Assembly (NCBI GenBank): GCA_024644655.1
Contig: JAHEHJ010000002.1
Location: forward strand, 1-64,000
Direction of reading: 5' to 3'
Length of the DNA stretch: 64,000 bases
DNA from: Flavobacterium sp.
GTDB taxonomy: Bacteria > Bacteroidota > Bacteroidia > Flavobacteriales > Flavobacteriaceae
The position numbers and the translations under genes are program-made. Below, in pieces: positions 33,776 through 43,192 of this stretch. The notes under the pieces were generated by a model that was not told the DNA's origin, ran no database searches, and saw only the letters and a program-made list of their open reading frames with translations. Positions within the stretch are counted from its first letter, which is position 1, and each line of letters opens with the position of its first letter.

Positions 33776-35899
33776 TTAAAATATCATCGTTAATTGAATA
33801 CGCTTTCTATCTTCGTCAACCTCTACTACTTTGACTTGCACATGTTGATGTAATTTGACCACTTCATTCACATCAGAAACAAACCCTTCTTTGAGTTGAG
33901 AAATATGTACTAGTCCGCTTTCTTTTATTCCGATGTCCACAAAACACCCAAAAGCAGTGATGTTATTCACAATCCCTGGAACTATCATACCACTTCTCAC
34001 ATCTTTAATTGACTTTACATTGGCATCAAATTCGAATACCTTTGCCGCTTTTCTTGGATCTAAGCCCGGTTTCTCAAGTTCTTTCAATATGTCTTTTACA
34101 CCTAGAATTCCTATATCAGAAGTGATGTATTGCTCGGGTTTAATTAAACTTATCTTCTCTTTTTTTCCTATAAGTTCCGCGGTTTTTAATCCCAAATCCT
34201 TAGCCATTTTTTCAACTAAAGGATAAGCCTCTGGGTGAACAGCCGAATTATCAAGTGGGTTTTTACCCTCTTTTATTCGGATAAAAGCCGCTGCTTGTTG
34301 GAAGGCTTTATCTCCCAAACGAGGTACTTTTTTTAATTGCTTTCGATCTTCAAAAGGACCATTTTCACTTCTGTAAGCAACTATGTTCTCCGCCATTTTC
34401 ACCCCTATGCCCGAAACATAACTCAATAATGATTTACTTGCTGTGTTGATGTTAATACCCACAGAATTCACACAACGCACGACGACAGTATCCAACTCTT
34501 CTTTAAGTTTTGTTTGATCTACATCGTGTTGGTATTGCCCCACTCCTATTGACTTGGCATCAATTTTAACCAATTCGGCTAATGGGTCTGAAAGGCGTCT
34601 TCCTATTGATACCGAACCACGAACGGTTACATCATAATTTGGAAACTCATCTCGCGCTATCTTGCTAGCAGAATATACCGATGCACCTGCTTCGGATACT
34701 ACAAAAACTTGGACAGGTTTATCAAAGGCAATCTTTTTAATGAAAAATTCCGTTTCTCGAGAGGCAGTTCCATTACCTATAGATATCGCTTCAATATTGT
34801 AGGCATTCACCATGGATTTGATTTTTTTCATCGCCATAGCGGTTTCATTCTGAGGTGCGTGAGGATAAATCGTTTCATTATACAATAAATCTCCTTTTTC
34901 ATCCAAGCAAACTACCTTACATCCGCTTCTGAATCCAGGATCTAACGCTAATATACGTTTTTCACCCAATGGAGGAGCCAATAATAACTGCCCTAAATTG
35001 CCCGCAAAAACTTCAATTGCTTTAGAATCAGCCTTGGCTTTAGCCTCTTGAAGGGTTTCATTAGATATGGCGGGTTCTAACAATCGCTTGTAACTGTCCT
35101 TGATAGCCAACCGCAATTGGTCTGCTGTTTCTCGATTATTTTTTATTGTATTGGTTTCAATAAATGCAATAGCTTCTTCCTTTTCAATTTCTACATTGAG
35201 CTTCACAAATCCTTCCGCTTCAGCACGCAACATAGCTAATAATCGGTGCGAAGGTGCTTTAGATATCGGTTCTGCCCATTCAAAATATTGAGAAAATTTT
35301 TGAGCGGCTTCATCCTCTTTTTTAGTCTTCACTACTTTAGTTTCAATTATAGCATTTCGCTGAAATAAACGCCGTAAATTTTTTCGAATGTAGATGTTCT
35401 CATTAACCCATTCGGCTATGATATCTCGAGCCCCTTGTAAAGCTTCATCCTCATTAGGCACTTGGGCATTTAAATACTTGGATGCCATAAACTCGATATC
35501 ATCGCTATTTTGAGCCATTATAACTTTAGCTAAGGGTTCTAACCCTTTTTCACGCGCCACATCAGCACGGGTTTTTTTCTTCTTTTTATAGGGTAAATAC
35601 AAATCTTCAAGCTCTTGCAAATCAAAGCTATTGTCAATTTTATTTTTTAATTCTCCTGATAACTGCCCTTGTTCATCAATAGCCTTTAAAATGCTCTCTT
35701 TTCGTTTAATAAGCTCATCAAATTGCTTAGAGAGCTTAGCAATTTGCTCAATAACTACTTCATCCAAATTACCAGTTTGATCTTTTCTATAGCGCGAAAT
35801 AAAAGGAATAGTGCAATCTTCGGATAGTAATTTTAAAGTAGCTTCAATGTTTTTAGCTGAAGTAGGAACCTGATTTTGGAGAAATTGTATCTGGGTCAT
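33776..35899 (-). CDS. tex: Tex family transcription/RNA-binding protein
   Basis: This 707-residue cytosolic protein shows the full Tex order: helical N-terminal Tex domain (ISRYRKDQTGNLDE near 34-47, LEDLYLPYKKKKKTRADVAREKGLEPLA), a YqgF/RuvC-like fold (ALDPGFRSGCKVVCLD, about 325-340), helix-hairpin-helix motifs (NTASKSLLSYVSGIG) and a C-terminal S1 domain (GMIVPGIVNNITAFGCFVDIGIKESGLVHIS, about 640-670). It ends the rpiB-CDF-nnrD-tex unit, 9 bp after nnrD. Confidence 0.96.
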   Translation of the reverse strand: MTQIQFLQNQVPTSAKNIEATLKLLSEDCTIPFISRYRKDQTGNLDEVVIEQIAKLSKQFDELIKRKESILKAIDEQGQLSGELKNKIDNSFDLQELEDLYLPYKKKKKTRADVAREKGLEPLAKVIMAQNSDDIEFMASKYLNAQVPNEDEALQGARDIIAEWVNENIYIRKNLRRLFQRNAIIETKVVKTKKEDEAAQKFSQYFEWAEPISKAPSHRLLAMLRAEAEGFVKLNVEIEKEEAIAFIETNTIKNNRETADQLRLAIKDSYKRLLEPAISNETLQEAKAKADSKAIEVFAGNLGQLLLAPPLGEKRILALDPGFRSGCKVVCLDEKGDLLYNETIYPHAPQNETAMAMKKIKSMVNAYNIEAISIGNGTASRETEFFIKKIAFDKPVQVFVVSEAGASVYSASKIARDEFPNYDVTVRGSVSIGRRLSDPLAELVKIDAKSIGVGQYQHDVDQTKLKEELDTVVVRCVNSVGININTASKSLLSYVSGIGVKMAENIVAYRSENGPFEDRKQLKKVPRLGDKAFQQAAAFIRIKEGKNPLDNSAVHPEAYPLVEKMAKDLGLKTAELIGKKEKISLIKPEQYITSDIGILGVKDILKELEKPGLDPRKAAKVFEFDANVKSIKDVRSGMIVPGIVNNITAFGCFVDIGIKESGLVHISQLKEGFVSDVNEVVKLHQHVQVKVVEVDEDRKRIQLTMIF

Positions 35900-35908
35900 T
35901 ATGAACTG

Positions 35909-36730
35909 TTATTTTTGTATTTGGTAGAATGCTTTTCCTAAATTATCAATTACATCTGAAATTAACATGCTTTCATGGCTTTGTGATTCAAGAGTAATAT
36001 CGGCCGCCAAACCGTGAACGTAAACACCTAATAAAGATGCGTGTAAAGTAGTATATCCTTGTGCTAAAAAAGCGGTGATTATTCCAGTTAATGCATCTCC
36101 CGACCCTCCTTTGGCTAAACCTGAATTTCCCGTAGAATTTTGAAACCGTAAAGCACCATCCGTAATGAAGGTTTGATGTCCCTTTAATACAATAATAACA
36201 CCCAATTCTTTAGCTTTATCAAAGGCTTTATTTCTGCGTTCTAACTCAGATTGGTGTTGACCAAAAAGACGGTCAAATTCCACTTGGTGCGGTGTTAGAA
36301 TAGTGGTAGTTGTGAGTTTTTGAAGCAATAATTGGTTTTTGGCTAAAATTGATACTGCATCAGCATCAAAAACCCCTGGAATAGTTAGTTTATCAAGCAC
36401 TAAGTTTACTTTGTGTTCCGCTTGTTTGTCGGTTCCTAAACCTGGACCGATAGCAAAAGCTGTATATTTTTCCCAATTGTTTTTATCTTCTCTAAATTCT
36501 ATCATGGCTTCAGGAATGGATGTAAAAACAGCAATTCGCTCTTTTTTTGGAATATGTATCGTTACTAAACCTGCTCCTGCTCTCAAACAAGCCTTTGAGG
36601 AAATTAGGGCTGCCCCCATTTTGGATTTACTTCCAGCTAGTAGTAAAGCATGGCCATGATTGCTTTTATTGGAATCAATCAATCGATTCTTGAAGATATT
36701 TTGAATATAATTTAGATCAACTGTAATCAT
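35909..36730 (-). CDS. nnrD: ADP/ATP-dependent NAD(P)H-hydrate dehydratase
   Basis: This 273-residue protein corresponds to the C-terminal (carbohydrate-kinase-like) domain of YjeF. It repairs hydrated NAD(P)H. HGHALLLAGSKSKMGAA (near 24-40), AIGPGLGTD, VFDADAV, LTPHQVEFDRLFG and the catalytic GNSGLAKGGSGDALTGII (about 210-227) are seen. The N-terminal epimerase domain (NnrE) found fused in many bacteria is absent here. It lies between the CDF transporter and tex. Confidence 0.92.
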   Translation of the reverse strand: MITVDLNYIQNIFKNRLIDSNKSNHGHALLLAGSKSKMGAALISSKACLRAGAGLVTIHIPKKERIAVFTSIPEAMIEFREDKNNWEKYTAFAIGPGLGTDKQAEHKVNLVLDKLTIPGVFDADAVSILAKNQLLLQKLTTTTILTPHQVEFDRLFGQHQSELERRNKAFDKAKELGVIIVLKGHQTFITDGALRFQNSTGNSGLAKGGSGDALTGIITAFLAQGYTTLHASLLGVYVHGLAADITLESQSHESMLISDVIDNLGKAFYQIQK

Positions 36731-36751
36731 GGTTTCATAATGGATTATAAG

Positions 36752-37660
36752 TTAATCTTGCACGATAAAATCTTTAGGGTCTTCTTTATTGAACTCGGGC
36801 TGAATATTTATGTGGTTTATTTGAAATTTGTCAAATAATACATGCTCTACTTCGTGTAACAACTCATTAAATTCACTCATCTTTAAATCTTCCGAACAAT
36901 CCAAATGAGCTTCTAAATGTAATTCTTCATCATTTAAATGCCACACATGAATATGATGTAATTTAGATACCCCTGGAACTTTATGGACTTCCCGAACTAT
37001 TTCTTTGATATCAATATGGTCTGGAGTAAAAAGCATCAACATTTTAGTTGCAGATATTATTAAATCAACTCCCACATATATTAAATATATCGCTATAAAA
37101 ATGGTTAGTACACTATCAACCCAATACCAATTAAAGAACTTAATTAATAAACCCCCAATTAATACAGCTACTGAGGCCATCATATCGGTTAATAAATGCA
37201 AATAAGCCGATTTCATATTTAAATTATGCTCAGCATCTTTTTGAAGTAATAATACAGAAAAGCCATTCACTACTATGCCTAATAAAGCTAACCAAATAAC
37301 TAATCCTGATTTTATAGGATGGATATTAAAAAGGCGCTCAATCGCTCCATAGGTTAAAAATAAAGCTACAATCACTAAAGTTATTGCATTAATAAAAGCC
37401 GCAATTAATTCGGCTCTTTTATAGCCAAATGTTTGATTAATAGATGCTTTTCTTCGAGACAGTTTATTTGCGAATAAACTAAATCCTAAAGTTAATACAT
37501 CTGAAAAATTATGTAATGCATCTGAAATTAAAGCCAAACTACCCGAAATAACACCTCCTATTAGTTGTGCTATGGTGATAATTAAATTGAGTAAAATAGA
37601 ATAGAATAAATTTTTACCTTCAACTTCGTGTTTGTGAATGTGTACGTGATTATGGCCCAT
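36752..37660 (-). CDS. Cation diffusion facilitator transporter
   Basis: This 302-residue inner-membrane protein has six membrane helices and a cytoplasmic C-terminal domain. The metal-site motifs are DALHNFSDVL (helix II) and HLLTDMMASV (helix V), both H-x3-D, the zinc-type pattern. The N-terminus MGHNHVHIHKHE is histidine-rich. The C-terminal domain has KVPGVSKLHHIHVWHLNDEELHLEAHL. It probably exports zinc or a similar divalent cation by proton antiport. It starts directly at the end of rpiB and is 21 bp upstream of nnrD. Confidence 0.93.
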   Translation of the reverse strand: MGHNHVHIHKHEVEGKNLFYSILLNLIITIAQLIGGVISGSLALISDALHNFSDVLTLGFSLFANKLSRRKASINQTFGYKRAELIAAFINAITLVIVALFLTYGAIERLFNIHPIKSGLVIWLALLGIVVNGFSVLLLQKDAEHNLNMKSAYLHLLTDMMASVAVLIGGLLIKFFNWYWVDSVLTIFIAIYLIYVGVDLIISATKMLMLFTPDHIDIKEIVREVHKVPGVSKLHHIHVWHLNDEELHLEAHLDCSEDLKMSEFNELLHEVEHVLFDKFQINHINIQPEFNKEDPKDFIVQD

Positions 37661-38092
37661 TTAGTGGCAATTAATTTTGTTTACTCTTGTAGCGTGTCTT
37701 CCACCCTCAAATGGTGTGGTTAAAAAAGCTGCTACCATATCAACAGCTTGAGAAATTGATGTATACCGAGCCGGAATACTAATGATATTAGCATCATTAT
37801 GTTGGCGCGCTAATTGTGCAATTTCTTTAGTCCAACATAAAGCAGATCTTATGCCTTGGTGTTTATTAACCGTCATGTTAATTCCATTTCCTGAACCACA
37901 AATAACTATTCCAAAAGGTACAGTTCCTGTTTCAACATCTTGAGCCACTTTATGGCCAAAATCAGGATAATCCACACTATCAAAAGTATCCGTTCCATGA
38001 TTAATAACTTGATATCCGTTTTGCTCTAAAAAAGCAACTATTGCTTTTTTGTAATCGGGACCTGCGTGATCGTTTCCAATGGAGATTTTCAT
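37661..38092 (-). CDS. rpiB: Ribose-5-phosphate isomerase B
   Basis: This 143-residue enzyme interconverts ribose-5-phosphate and ribulose-5-phosphate in the pentose phosphate pathway. The signatures are ISIGNDHAGPDYK (3-15), DTFDSVDYPDF and the active-site Cys in GIVICGSGNGINMTVNK. Length is normal. It is the first gene of the four-gene unit, facing away from the 914-bp candidate-origin gap. Confidence 0.95.
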   Translation of the reverse strand: MKISIGNDHAGPDYKKAIVAFLEQNGYQVINHGTDTFDSVDYPDFGHKVAQDVETGTVPFGIVICGSGNGINMTVNKHQGIRSALCWTKEIAQLARQHNDANIISIPARYTSISQAVDMVAAFLTTPFEGGRHATRVNKINCH

Positions 38093-39006
38093 GTTGTAAT
38101 TTTTGTAGTTTAGTTCACAAATTTAAGGAAACTATTGATTCTATTTTTACTTTATTCTAAGTGCTTGATTATTAATAATGAATCAAAGAACCCTAAAATA
38201 AATAATTTATAAGTATCTGATAATCATTACAAATAATGCATTAAAAATGTTAAAAAAATCAAATGTTAATAGTAATTTACAATTCGTTGATAATCAGGTA
38301 ACTTTAAATTAACAGCCATTGTTAACAACTTAGTAAAGAAAATAAGAACTTTTTTAACATTGAAACTCTTTTTTTTCTAATCAAAAATCAGAACGAGAAA
38401 ATCAATTTTAGTTTGCTCTTTTTTTAGAAAAATTATCAGCATAAATAAGATGGTTTTCAACAAAAATTAGAAGTAAACTTATTAATAATTGAAGTTGTTT
38501 TTTGTTTGTTAACAACTGTTAATAAAAAACAAAAAAGAGTTCATTTTAAGTGATTTAATACTGTATAAACCTGTTAATTACTCTGTATAAGTTAGTATAA
38601 CTTTTAAAAAATGGATTTACTTAAAAAGTTATTATCACTATTAACATCCTATAATAACCATCATAAATTTAAAATTTTAAAATTCTTTTTTTTTATGTTT
38701 TTAATTAATGTTGAAAACTTACAGATTGAAGATAGTTAAATTGGTATTCAAGTCCTTATAAATAGGTTTAACAAATTCAATATTGTTTGGATATGTTTTC
38801 ATAGAACATGTCTCTTTATGCTATACTAACTAAAGAATTTTTGAAGACTAATTTAGGGTTTAGAAATAAAAAATATCTCTATTTATCTTATGTTTTAACA
38901 ACTCATACTTGAAAAATAACAATTCGGTAAATTTTTATTTTAAACCTTTTTTATTTTATTTAATATTGATAACTCAAAATAAAAACAAAACATACCATTT
39001 TTAAAT
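38093..39006. other. 914-bp AT-rich gap: candidate chromosomal replication origin
   Basis: No gene was found here. The sequence is very AT-rich and has repeats unlike the other gaps: TTGTTAACAACT twice (38319-38330, 38506-38517), each containing the palindrome TTGTTAACAA; TGATAATCA twice (38218-38226, 38288-38296); and CTGTATAA twice (38561-38568, 38583-38590), 22 bp apart. It separates leftward rpiB from a mainly rightward gene set and lies 15-17 kb from two parS-like sites. There is no perfect TTATCCACA DnaA box and dnaA is not in the window. The origin assignment is therefore a hypothesis, and a long regulatory region for the LRR gene is the alternative. Confidence 0.4.
38118..38125 (-). 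promoter_or_regulatory. Putative -7 box for the rpiB operon
   Basis: The minus strand reads TAAATTTG, a TAnnTTTG match, 26 bp before the ATG at 38092. A -33 element is not clear. Confidence 0.4.
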
Positions 39007-40137
39007 ATGAAAAAAACATTACTTATATTATTTATTCTGTTAAACACTAGTGTAGTTTTATCCCAAAATTTTAATTACAATGGTATTAACTATGAAGTAA
39101 CTGATGCTGTAAATTTTTATGTTAAAGTAGGATCAAATTCAAGTTTTAATGGAGTTGCAACTATTCCAGAAACAGTAAATTATAATTCTCAGAATTATAC
39201 AGTAAAAGCTATTGGAGACTCCGCTTTTTATCAATGTACAAGTATAACAGATGTTATACTTCCTAATACAATAACATCTTTAGGATATGCTGCTTTTTAT
39301 AGATGTTTAAATTTAACTTCTATTCACATTCCTAATACTGTAACTACTATTGAAGGCTCTACATTTTATTTATGTTCAAATTTAACTTCTATAACTATTC
39401 CTAATACTGTAACTATTATTGGAAATTCTGCTTTTTATGGTTGTACAGGTATAACTTCTTTAACTATTCCTAGTTCTGTAACATTTATTGATGATTATGC
39501 ATTTACCAGTTGTACAGGTTTAACTTCTTTAACCATTCCTAGTTCAGTTTCGTATATAGGTTATCTTGCATTTTCAAGTTGTACAGGTTTAACTTCATTA
39601 ACAGTTGGATGTTCGAGTATTGGAAGTTATTCCTTTTATCAATGTACAGGTTTAACTTCTATAACGATTCTTAGTTCAGTAAATACTATTGGAACTTATG
39701 CTTTTTCTGGTTGTACCTCTTTAAATATAGTAAATTGTTATATTACAACACCTTTAGTAATAGATTATACTCGTTTTCAAGATGTAAACAGACCTAATTG
39801 TACTTTAAATGTACCTGTTGGTACAGAAGCAGCTTATGAAGCCGCAGCAGTTTGGACTGATTTTAATCCTATAAATGGAAATTTATTAGCTACAGATAGT
39901 TTTGTAAAAGGTAACTTTTCTATATATCCTATTCCAACGAAAAATGAGTTGTTTATAGATGCTAAAAACTTAAATAATACCAAATTAGAAGTATTAGATT
40001 TAAATGGTAAAATACTTTTTAATCAACCATTAAATGGAACTAATACTATAGATTTAAGCACTTTATCAAATGGTATTTATTTATTTAAAATTACGTCAGA
40101 TGAGGGTTCTGTAATTTCTAAAATAATTAAGAATTAG
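39007..40137 (+). CDS. BspA-like leucine-rich-repeat protein with T9SS type A sorting domain
   Basis: This 376-residue protein has a signal peptide (KKTLLILFILLNTSVVLSQ), then about eight BspA-type (LRR_5) repeats of about 23 residues at roughly 65-265, with the pattern I-G-x-x-A-F-x-x-C-T-x-L-T-S-L-x-I-P-x-S/T-V-x-x-I. The C-terminal ~75 residues (FSIYPIPTKNE to SVISKIIKN) are a T9SS sorting domain. Such proteins are often surface adhesins. The codon use is very AT-rich and the repeats are nearly identical at DNA level, so recent expansion or transfer is plausible. It sits between rpiB and rnr. Confidence 0.88.
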   Translation: MKKTLLILFILLNTSVVLSQNFNYNGINYEVTDAVNFYVKVGSNSSFNGVATIPETVNYNSQNYTVKAIGDSAFYQCTSITDVILPNTITSLGYAAFYRCLNLTSIHIPNTVTTIEGSTFYLCSNLTSITIPNTVTIIGNSAFYGCTGITSLTIPSSVTFIDDYAFTSCTGLTSLTIPSSVSYIGYLAFSSCTGLTSLTVGCSSIGSYSFYQCTGLTSITILSSVNTIGTYAFSGCTSLNIVNCYITTPLVIDYTRFQDVNRPNCTLNVPVGTEAAYEAAAVWTDFNPINGNLLATDSFVKGNFSIYPIPTKNELFIDAKNLNNTKLEVLDLNGKILFNQPLNGTNTIDLSTLSNGIYLFKITSDEGSVISKIIKN

Positions 40138-40164
40138 TAAACATAGTATACTATAAATAGGTTG

Positions 40165-40194
40165 AAAAGGTTTACTGGATTGTGAACCTTTTTT
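40165..40194 (+). terminator. Terminator between the LRR gene and rnr
   Basis: The arms AAAAGGTTTAC (40165-40175) and GTGAACCTTTT (from 40182) form a stem with one mismatch and loop TGGATT, followed by T residues. It lies upstream of the chosen rnr start, which argues against the upstream in-frame ATG at 40182. Confidence 0.75.
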
Positions 40195-40289
40195 GTTTTT
40201 CAAAAGTTATATTTTCTATAAATCTTATAGTAGGATACCTTTATCTTGATACTTATTTCGTAATTTTCAACAATAATAGAAAAGATACA

Positions 40290-42470
40290 ATGAGTAAGAA
40301 ACCTAAAAAATTTGGTAAAAACATTAAAACATTTTCAGAGAAGATTTTTAAAATACTATCCAAGAATGCCAATAAACCATTCAACTATAAACAAATAGCT
40401 GCTATTTTAGAACTAGATGATACTAAAAGCAGAAACGAAATCATTAAAGATTTAAAAGTATTGGCCGCACAAAAACTAATTATTGAAAGTGAACCTGGTA
40501 AGTATTTAGTTAAAGCTAGTAATCAAAAATATTACGAAGGAACTATCGATATGACTTCTCGTAAGACGGCATATTTTGTTTGTGATGAATTAGAAAACGA
40601 TGTTTTTGTCCCATTCGTTAATTTAAATCATGCTTTAGATGGAGATACTGTCAAAGCCTATGTATATGACCGTAGAAGCTCTCGCAAACCAGAAGCTGAA
40701 GTATTAGAAATACTAGAACGCCACAAAGAAGATTTTGTAGGTGTTGTGGATATCCAAAAAAACTTCGGATTTGTAACTACAGCCAATGCTAAAATGTATA
40801 CCGATATATTTATTCCTAAAAATAAATTAGGTGATGCCGAACATGGAGATGTGGTTTTAGTAAAGTTAGAAGATTGGCCTGCAAAAGCCGATTCTCCTTT
40901 TGGAACCGTAGTTAAAGTATTAGGAAAACCCGGTGAACACAATACCGAAATACATGCCATTTTAGCAGAGTATGGACTACCGTATGATTTTCCTATTGAA
41001 GTTGATGCCTATGCCAATAAATTAGATACTTCTATTACCGCAGAAGAAATAGCAAAACGTCGTGATATGCGAAAGGTATTAACCTTTACTATAGATCCAA
41101 AAGATGCTAAAGATTTTGATGATGCCCTTTCGTTCCAAGTACTAGAAAATGGTAATTATGAAATTGGTGTTCATATAGCAGATGTATCACATTATTTAAA
41201 AGAAGGCACTATATTAGATGATGAAGCGTATAAACGGGCCACATCTGTTTATTTAGTCGATAGAGTTGTTCCTATGCTTCCTGAGGTCCTATCTAACTTT
41301 GCCTGTTCCTTACGACCTTTAGAAGAAAAATATACGTTCTCAGCTATTTTTCAATTGAATCAAAAAGCAGAAGTAGTAGATTCTTGGTTTGGACGTACTG
41401 TTATTTATTCTGACCAACGATTTGCTTATGAGGAAGCCCAACACATAATAGAAACAAAATCAGATACTATTCCAGCCGAGATTTCTTTAACAGGTAAGGA
41501 ATATAAAGCGCCGCAAGAAATTGTGAATGCAACTTTAATCATGGATGATTTAGCAAAAATTCTTAGAAGAAAAAGAATGGCAGCTGGTGCAATATCTTTT
41601 GATAAAGTTGAAGTAAAATTCAACTTAAATGAAGAAGCAGAACCAATTGGAGTCTTCTTTAAAATATCCAAAGATGCCAATCATTTGATAGAAGAATTTA
41701 TGTTATTAGCCAATCGAAAAGTGGCAGAGTTTATTGGGAAACAAAAGAAAACCTTTATATACAGGATACATGATGAACCCAATGAAGATAAGCTAATCAA
41801 CTTGCAAACAGTAATTTCAAAATTTGGATATACCATAAATATGAAATCCAAACAAGATATTTCAAAATCCTTGAATAATTTATTGAATGAAGTTAATGGT
41901 AAAAAAGAACAAAACCTTGTAGATACCTTGACGATACGCAGTATGAGTAAGGCTAAATATTCTACTGAAAACATTGGACATTATGGTTTAGCATTTGATT
42001 TTTATAGTCATTTTACCTCTCCTATTCGACGGTATCCTGATGTAATGGCTCATCGTTTGTTACAATATTACCTTGATGGTGGTAAAAGTGTAAACCAAGA
42101 AGAGTATGAAGAAAAATGTGCTCACTCTAGTGATATGGAAGGTTTAGCCGCTCAAGCCGAACGCGACTCGGTGAAATATATGCAAGTGAAATACATGCAA
42201 GATCATAAAGACCAAGAATTTTTAGGAGTTATTTCAGGGGTAACTGAATGGGGAATTTATGTTGAAATTGTAGAAAACAAATGTGAAGGCATGGTAAGAA
42301 TTCGAGAAATAAAAGAGGATTACTATGTGTTTGATGATAAACAATACGCTCTAGTTGGTCAAGTTTCAAAAGGTATATTACAACTTGGTGATGAAGTGTA
42401 TGTGAAAGTTAAAAACGCGGATTTAGTTAAAAAACAATTGGATTTCCATTTTATTAGAAGAAATGAATAG
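40290..42470 (+). CDS. rnr: Ribonuclease R
   Basis: From the ATG at 40290 this is a 726-residue 3'-5' exoribonuclease. The N-terminus has a helix-turn-helix-like segment (FNYKQIAAILELDD), two cold-shock domains (about 85-235), the catalytic RNB domain with FTIDPKDAKDFDDALSF (about 265-281, containing the metal-binding aspartates) and HIADVSHYL, and a C-terminal S1 domain (FLGVISGVTEWGIYVEI). The in-frame ATG at 40182 adds 36 unlike residues and falls in the terminator, so I reject it. The GIN-domain gene follows directly. Confidence 0.96.
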   Translation: MSKKPKKFGKNIKTFSEKIFKILSKNANKPFNYKQIAAILELDDTKSRNEIIKDLKVLAAQKLIIESEPGKYLVKASNQKYYEGTIDMTSRKTAYFVCDELENDVFVPFVNLNHALDGDTVKAYVYDRRSSRKPEAEVLEILERHKEDFVGVVDIQKNFGFVTTANAKMYTDIFIPKNKLGDAEHGDVVLVKLEDWPAKADSPFGTVVKVLGKPGEHNTEIHAILAEYGLPYDFPIEVDAYANKLDTSITAEEIAKRRDMRKVLTFTIDPKDAKDFDDALSFQVLENGNYEIGVHIADVSHYLKEGTILDDEAYKRATSVYLVDRVVPMLPEVLSNFACSLRPLEEKYTFSAIFQLNQKAEVVDSWFGRTVIYSDQRFAYEEAQHIIETKSDTIPAEISLTGKEYKAPQEIVNATLIMDDLAKILRRKRMAAGAISFDKVEVKFNLNEEAEPIGVFFKISKDANHLIEEFMLLANRKVAEFIGKQKKTFIYRIHDEPNEDKLINLQTVISKFGYTINMKSKQDISKSLNNLLNEVNGKKEQNLVDTLTIRSMSKAKYSTENIGHYGLAFDFYSHFTSPIRRYPDVMAHRLLQYYLDGGKSVNQEEYEEKCAHSSDMEGLAAQAERDSVKYMQVKYMQDHKDQEFLGVISGVTEWGIYVEIVENKCEGMVRIREIKEDYYVFDDKQYALVGQVSKGILQLGDEVYVKVKNADLVKKQLDFHFIRRNE

Positions 42471-43137
42471 TATGAAAAAATTCCTTTATTGTATCGTATT
42501 AATAAGTTCTGTGGCTTTTGGCCAAATAGAAAAAAAGGTAGGTGATTTTGCAAAAGTTACCGCTTTTGACCAAATTGATATCGTATTGATTCCGGCTGCT
42601 GAAAATAAAGTAGTACTGAATGGAAATGATGCAGAATCGGTAGAATTGATACTTAAAAATAACGAATTAAAAATCAGAATGCCTTTTACTAAATTATTAA
42701 CTGGAGATGCTATTTCAGCAACGGTATACTACAAAAATATTACAGCAGTAGAAGCCAATGAAGGTTCCAGAATAGCCGGTAGTTCAGTATTAAAAGCAAT
42801 TGATTTTGATATTAAAGCAAAAGAAGGGTCAGAAGTAAAATTACTTTTAGAGGTGTCTAAACTTACAGCTAGAGTGGCTAATGGGTCTACTATTACTTTA
42901 GAGGGAAATGCACAAATTCAAGAAGTTTTAGTAAATTCAGGTGGAAAATATGAAGCTGAAAAATTACAAACTTCTCAAACTACAATTACAGGAAATGCAG
43001 GTGGTGAAGCTTCTGTTTATGCAACAGAATTGGTTGATGCTAAAGTTCGTGCAGGGGGAACAATCACTATTTTTGGTAAACCAAAACAAATTAATAAAAA
43101 GATAATTGCTGGAGGTAGCATCGAGATGGCGAAGTAG
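42463..43137 (+). CDS. Secreted head-GIN (DUF2807) domain protein
   Basis: This 224-residue protein has a signal peptide (MKKFLYCIVLISSVAFGQ) and a single parallel beta-helix-like DUF2807 domain (about 35-215). It has repeated short strands and Gly turns such as IAGSSVLKAIDFDIKAKEGS and GEASVYATELVDAKVRAGG. These proteins are common in the Bacteroidetes envelope and have no defined role. The first ATG (42463) overlaps the end of rnr by 8 bp. The ATG at 42472, just after the rnr stop, gives a cleaner signal peptide and may be the true start. Confidence 0.85.
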   Translation: MNSMKKFLYCIVLISSVAFGQIEKKVGDFAKVTAFDQIDIVLIPAAENKVVLNGNDAESVELILKNNELKIRMPFTKLLTGDAISATVYYKNITAVEANEGSRIAGSSVLKAIDFDIKAKEGSEVKLLLEVSKLTARVANGSTITLEGNAQIQEVLVNSGGKYEAEKLQTSQTTITGNAGGEASVYATELVDAKVRAGGTITIFGKPKQINKKIIAGGSIEMAK

Positions 43138-43192
43138 ATTTATTTTACATTTTAAAATATAAATTCTAACTTGCAATGTCAAATAATTACAA

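Noticed and set aside
40182..40289. N-terminal extension of rnr
   Set aside because: The segment overlaps a terminator and encodes 36 residues unlike ribonuclease R N-termini.
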